Part shown: positions 6,835 to 9,707 of the stretch, in pieces | Layout of the letters: each line of letters starts with the position of its first letter | How positions within the stretch are numbered: position 1 is the first letter of the stretch | NCBI GenBank assembly: GCA_023441145.1 | Contig: JAEZQN010000393.1 | Location: forward strand, 1 to 9,707 | Length of the DNA stretch: 9,707 nucleotides | Direction: 5' to 3' | Source of the DNA: Bacillota bacterium | GTDB taxonomy: Bacteria > Bacillota > Clostridia > Lachnospirales > Lachnospiraceae | Program-made: the position numbers and the translations under genes | The notes under the pieces: generated by a model | The model's input: the letters and a program-made list of their open reading frames with translations, nothing else | The model's database searches: none | Told to the model about the DNA's origin: nothing

Positions 6835-7640
6835 AGGTAAATAAAAAAATTGTAGATACTACATTAAGGGATGGAGAGCAATGCCCCGGTATCACATTCT
6901 CTCCTAAAGAAAAGATACATCTTGCATTACTGCTAGATGCATTGGGTGTTTACGAAATTGAAGCTGCCTGTATAGATATACATAATATGGATTTGAAGTT
7001 TATTAATACAATTATGGAACAGAAAAAGCAGGCAAAAGTGTCATTATGGTGTCGTATGCGGCAGGAGGATGTCTATGGAGCATGTATTCTTGGACCGGAT
7101 CTAATTCATATTGGAGTTCCTGTATCCTATGTACAGATTTATACAAAATTAAAGAAGAATAAAGTGTGGGTACAACGAGAAATACAGAGCTGCATCGAGA
7201 TTGCCAATCATTATAATATACCCGTTACAGTAGGACTTGAGGATTCTGCAAGAGCGGATATAGGGTTTATCTTGACTTTAATTAGGCAGCTATATCTCCT
7301 TGGGGTTCATACTGTTCGAGTAGCAGATACGGTTGGAACATTAACCCCAGATCGGGGTGAAGAAATTGTGAAATTGATACATGGAGCCATTCAGGAATTA
7401 GAAATTGAAATCCACGAACATAATGATCTTGGAATGGCAGTTGCAAACTCTATTGTAATGGCAAATGCAGGTGGTAATCTTATTGACTGTACCTTACTTG
7501 GTATTGGAGAGCGTGTAGGTAACTGTAGCTTATATGACTTTATACATGCGTCAGAGAGAATCTTTGACTGTGGAATTGACAAGAAGAAAATCAGAGAAGT
7601 AGAGGAAGAGTTAATTAAGATATTAAGAAAGGCTTGGTGA
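6831..7640 (+). CDS. nifV-alpha: Homocitrate synthase alpha subunit (NifV N-terminal catalytic portion)
   Basis: This is the catalytic TIM-barrel half of homocitrate synthase. The 269-residue protein opens with IVDTTLRDGEQCPGITFS (Arg13, Asp14), the signature of the LeuA/NifV family, in which these residues act in catalysis and metal binding. It keeps the divalent-metal motif HEHND (His195, His197), a GIGERVGN loop and a VADTVGTLTP segment. It ends just after the barrel and lacks the subdomain and C-terminal region found in full-length NifV, which NifV-omega provides. Together the two polypeptides make the enzyme, as for C. pasteurianum. The ATG at 6831 is chosen over the one at 6825 because GAGGG ends at 6824, six bases from it, and because it forms the ATGA overlap with nifV-omega. 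That overlap favours equal synthesis of the two chains. Confidence 0.93.
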   Translation: MKVNKKIVDTTLRDGEQCPGITFSPKEKIHLALLLDALGVYEIEAACIDIHNMDLKFINTIMEQKKQAKVSLWCRMRQEDVYGACILGPDLIHIGVPVSYVQIYTKLKKNKVWVQREIQSCIEIANHYNIPVTVGLEDSARADIGFILTLIRQLYLLGVHTVRVADTVGTLTPDRGEEIVKLIHGAIQELEIEIHEHNDLGMAVANSIVMANAGGNLIDCTLLGIGERVGNCSLYDFIHASERIFDCGIDKKKIREVEEELIKILRKAW

Positions 7641-7645
7641 GCAGT

Positions 7646-9139
7646 ATGCGATTTGTAGTACTTGTGAATGAAGCAAATGATATTACAGACTTTTTTAATG
7701 TTCATAGGCTTGCTATCTATGAGAAAAAAGCTACTTGGGAGCTTGTTGAATATAGTAAAATCCATAAGGTTAATGTTCAAATACGCACAAATATAGAAAA
7801 GCTAACCAATGAAATATGCTCAATTATGAAAGAGAAGGGTTCGGATATGCTAATTGGTACGACTATTGTTGGATTGCCATATTATAAGTTTTGTGCCAGC
7901 GGAATTATAGTATGTGAAGTAGACCATATTTCTCAAGATGCTTTTCAAATCATCCATGAAGATTTCTATGAGAGGAAGGTGCAAGAAACAGTGGAGGAGG
8001 TGCCACCTTACCCTGTTTGTACTCATGAGAATGGTTTGTATGTCTTTGATTTTGACAAGGCCATGGGTGTACATAAAGAACTTAGCTCTAAGAAGATGTT
8101 AATTCCGTTTTTGCAAAAAGGTTCTTTTAAGACATTATCTATTCTTTGTTCTCATATTATGCCTTGGCTTGAGTACTACGTAGAAATGTACAATTTAAAG
8201 ATGCACTCCAAAAGAGAGGGTGAACGATACTTGGTTACCATTGTACAAGGAGCAATCGAGGTAGGTTGTAATCGATTTATACCTAAATACTCAGCTCTTG
8301 ATACAAGGTCACGTGATATTACATCGGTGGAGTATTATCCTAGTGGGCAGTTAAAATCCATTTATCTAGAAACAGTTCATAAAGTAAAGGTGGCATCTGG
8401 TGTTATAAATGCAGAATATGTAACCTTTTATAAAGATGGATCCATTCATAGACTATTTCCTGTGTATGGTAAGCTTAGTGGATATTGGTCCGAAGAAGAG
8501 GAAAAAGGGTTATTACAGGAAAATACAATTTCCGTAAGCGGAGAATCTTTTACGGGTAAGTTTTCTTGTATCTGTTTTTACCCCTCTGGAGAAGTGAAAA
8601 GTCTAACAATATGGCCTGGAGAATCAATTGTCACCACCTTTTGTAAAAGGATGGTGGAGGTTCGAAACGGTATTTCCTTCTATGAAAATGGAGCGATCAA
8701 ATCCTTTGAACCAAAGAAACCACTACTGATACAACATGTCACAGGAAGCTATGTTGCATATGATCCATTGGCAAATGGTATTTCTGGAGATTTTACTTCC
8801 TTATCTCTTAATTCAGATGGCAAGGTGAAGAGTCTGAAGACGACATTAACAGGGATTTTATACTCTCAATTAGATAATAGGCAAGGTGAGACGCAACAAG
8901 AGACGCTTAAAAAGCTACAACCACAACCAGTGATGAGTCCCTATGATATGGAAGAACAGATCTTAATGCCTATGAAGATTGAATTCTCTAGAAACAAGAT
9001 TTGTATTACTGATAGTTTTAATCAAAGTCATATGCTGTCCATTAAACAAGTAAGAAAAACATATCAAGTAAAAGACAATATTCAATACATGACCTGTGGA
9101 GATTGTAATAGTTGTAAGCAATGTTTTAAAGGTCAATGA
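7646..9139 (+). CDS. AnfO-like nitrogenase accessory protein fused to repeat region and Cys motif
   Basis: This 497-residue protein shows three regions. Residues 1 to about 200 resemble AnfO, the accessory protein encoded beside Fe-only nitrogenase genes: a short beta-rich start (MRFVVLVNE, LAIYEKK-x-WELVE), then SSKKMLIPFLQKGSFKTL and SILCSHIMPWLEYY. I recognise this by eye only. Residues 228-399 hold five copies of a motif like FYPSGEVKSL, reminiscent of YwqK/MORN-type beta-hairpin repeats. A Gln-rich linker (about 409-430) leads to a tail with Cys484, 487, 490 and 493 (CX2CX2CX2C), able to bind an Fe-S cluster or zinc. There is no signal peptide or membrane segment. The ATG at 7646 is chosen because GGTGA lies five bases upstream and the N-terminus then fits; a GTG at 7637 overlapping the nifV-alpha stop is the alternative. 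Operon position suggests a role in nitrogenase maturation or protection; its activity is unknown. Confidence 0.7.
   Translation: MRFVVLVNEANDITDFFNVHRLAIYEKKATWELVEYSKIHKVNVQIRTNIEKLTNEICSIMKEKGSDMLIGTTIVGLPYYKFCASGIIVCEVDHISQDAFQIIHEDFYERKVQETVEEVPPYPVCTHENGLYVFDFDKAMGVHKELSSKKMLIPFLQKGSFKTLSILCSHIMPWLEYYVEMYNLKMHSKREGERYLVTIVQGAIEVGCNRFIPKYSALDTRSRDITSVEYYPSGQLKSIYLETVHKVKVASGVINAEYVTFYKDGSIHRLFPVYGKLSGYWSEEEEKGLLQENTISVSGESFTGKFSCICFYPSGEVKSLTIWPGESIVTTFCKRMVEVRNGISFYENGAIKSFEPKKPLLIQHVTGSYVAYDPLANGISGDFTSLSLNSDGKVKSLKTTLTGILYSQLDNRQGETQQETLKKLQPQPVMSPYDMEEQILMPMKIEFSRNKICITDSFNQSHMLSIKQVRKTYQVKDNIQYMTCGDCNSCKQCFKGQ
8327..8842 (+). repeat. Five tandem FY-x-x-G-x-x-K-S protein repeats within the AnfO-like gene
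   Basis: The repeats, at residues 228-241, 259-272, 309-322, 343-356 and 386-399, are VEYYPSGQLKSIYL, VTFYKDGSIHRLFP, ICFYPSGEVKSLTI, ISFYENGAIKSFEP and LSLNSDGKVKSLKT. Starts are 31, 50, 34 and 43 residues apart. The shared pattern is hydrophobic-x-aromatic-aromatic-x-x-G-x-hydrophobic-K-S-hydrophobic, suggesting successive beta hairpins. The DNA copies have diverged, so this is an old repeat in the protein and not a recent DNA duplication. Confidence 0.75.
9095..9124 (+). other. C-terminal CX2CX2CX2C metal-binding motif
   Basis: Four cysteines at residues 484, 487, 490 and 493, four residues from the C-terminus, have the regular CxxCxxC spacing used by [4Fe-4S] ferredoxins, without the usual distal CP. 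An Fe-S cluster or zinc could bind here. The metal cannot be told from sequence. Confidence 0.65.
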
Positions 9140-9156
9140 TAACTGGAGGGGAAAGA

Positions 9157-9570
9157 ATGGAAATAGATAATTCATTTACATGTCAATTAATTATACCACA
9201 TAAGTATTACACACAACTTACAGAAGAAGGTAAGAAGTTATATGAAGAGAGTAGGTTGGGAATGCAGGTTGCACTACCAATGAAACTAAAGGATGGTATT
9301 ACATTAGCAGACTGTATTCCCGCCTTTATAGAAACTGTTTATCTAGAATTTAATCCAAAGTATAGAATCACAGAAGATACGTTGCTAAGGAGTGAGTTAT
9401 ATAAGTTAGGAAAAACGGATGCAGTTTTTAATTTAATGATCAGCATAACCTATCCTGAAAGTGAAAAAGAGTTTCATGAGTTACTTATCTTTCATCAGGT
9501 GGAGTTGTCTGAACGGATGTTTTGTTTTGAGTTAATGGGGGACCAGACAATGTTTCAGATTAATTACTAA
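9157..9570 (+). CDS. Hypothetical protein, 137 residues, in nif operon
   Basis: I do not recognise this protein. It is acidic, soluble-looking and mixed alpha/beta, without a signal peptide, membrane segment or clear nucleotide or metal motif. Its three cysteines (9, 53, 123) are scattered and do not form a cluster pattern. Segments such as QLIIPHKYYTQL, ALPMKLKDGITLADCI and the aromatic C-terminus ELMGDQTMFQINY may help in finding homologues. The ATG at 9157 is chosen because GGAGGGG (9145-9151) lies five bases before it. An upstream in-frame ATG at 9136, which overlaps the previous stop as ATGA, has no such site. It starts 17 bases after the AnfO-like gene and ends 13 bases before a chaperonin-like gene, so it is part of the same operon. 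A small nitrogenase-associated or chaperone-partner protein is possible but is inference from position alone. Confidence 0.8.
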   Translation: MEIDNSFTCQLIIPHKYYTQLTEEGKKLYEESRLGMQVALPMKLKDGITLADCIPAFIETVYLEFNPKYRITEDTLLRSELYKLGKTDAVFNLMISITYPESEKEFHELLIFHQVELSERMFCFELMGDQTMFQINY

Positions 9571-9583
9571 GGGGTGATTTCTT

Positions 9584-9707
9584 ATGTTAAAAAATATGCG
9601 CTATCATAGAGAGGCGATACAGTCTATGGCAGACGGTATCCTCTTGGTATGTAATTTGTTAGAGAAAACTTATGGGCCATATGGCCGGGGTGTTGTAGTG
9701 GAAAATT
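9584..9707 (+). CDS. Divergent GroEL/Hsp60-like chaperonin (3'-truncated at window edge)
   Basis: Only the first 41 codons are present. They align with the N-terminus of GroEL: a short basic start (MLKNMRYHREA), a helix (SMADGILLVCNLLEKT), then TYGPYGRGVVVEN against the GroEL ATP-binding segment TLGPKGRNVVLDK. Gly31, Pro32 and Arg35 are kept, while the Lys after Pro in GroEL (Lys34) is Tyr33 and the following Asn is Gly36, so this is not an ordinary housekeeping groEL. No groES lies immediately upstream; the preceding gene is an unknown 137-residue protein. An AGGGGTG site (9570-9576) precedes the ATG. Chaperonins are known to assist nitrogenase assembly in Klebsiella, and groESL copies are co-regulated with nif in Bradyrhizobium, so a nif-dedicated chaperonin is a reasonable inference. 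The short visible part limits certainty. Confidence 0.7.
   Translation, partial: MLKNMRYHREAIQSMADGILLVCNLLEKTYGPYGRGVVVEN

Noticed and set aside
5881..7640. nifV broken by frameshift or a sequencing error
   Set aside because: The C-terminal portion is encoded before the N-terminal one, each gene has its own ribosome binding site and start, and this split is known for C. pasteurianum; a frameshift cannot give this order.
7646..9139. Evidence for an Fe-only nitrogenase (anf) locus
   Set aside because: Only the AnfO-like domain points that way; the surrounding nifK, nifE, nifN-B and nifV genes are Mo-nif type, and no anfG or anfK is present in the window.
1..9707. CRISPR arrays, tRNA or rRNA genes, insertion sequences, attachment sites
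   Set aside because: Reading both strands by eye showed no regular direct repeats with spacers, no cloverleaf or rRNA-like sequence, no transposase fragments and no terminal inverted repeats.

Overview
The window is a stretch of a molybdenum-nitrogenase (nif) gene cluster from an anaerobic, low-G+C Firmicute. The DNA is AT-rich, ribosome binding sites are strong and purine-rich, TTG is used as a start, and the gene order is clostridial. The order nifK - nifE - nifN-B fusion - [2Fe-2S] ferredoxin - nifV-omega - nifV-alpha, with homocitrate synthase split in two and the C-terminal half encoded first, is the pattern described for Clostridium pasteurianum and relatives. I cannot name the species; a Clostridium or Lachnospiraceae-type organism is most likely. 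All genes are on the + strand.

Layout. (1) Bases 1-1310: nifK, beta subunit of the MoFe protein, missing its 5' end at the window edge. (2) Bases 1311-1534: the only sizeable gap. It holds a good sigma-A-type promoter candidate followed at once by a GC-rich hairpin, so transcription of the assembly genes can be separated from that of the structural genes. (3) Bases 1535-5490: nifE and a translationally coupled nifN-nifB fusion with a NifX-like tail, i.e. the NifEN scaffold for FeMo-cofactor plus the radical-SAM enzyme that makes its Fe-S core. (4) Bases 5524-5832: a thioredoxin-fold [2Fe-2S] ferredoxin very like the C. pasteurianum protein. (5) Bases 5881-7640: two-subunit homocitrate synthase, supplying the organic ligand of FeMo-co. 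(6) Bases 7646-9707: the less familiar end. It has an AnfO-like protein fused to a tandem FY-x-x-G-x-x-K-S repeat region and ending in a CX2CX2CX2C motif, an unrecognised 137-residue protein, and the first 41 codons of a divergent GroEL/Hsp60-like chaperonin.

From nifE onward the genes overlap or lie within about 50 bases of each other with no terminator between them, so they look like one operon. The order suggests cofactor scaffold, cofactor core synthesis, electron carrier, homocitrate, then accessory or folding functions. The three last genes are the best candidates for an undescribed nitrogenase maturation or protection module.
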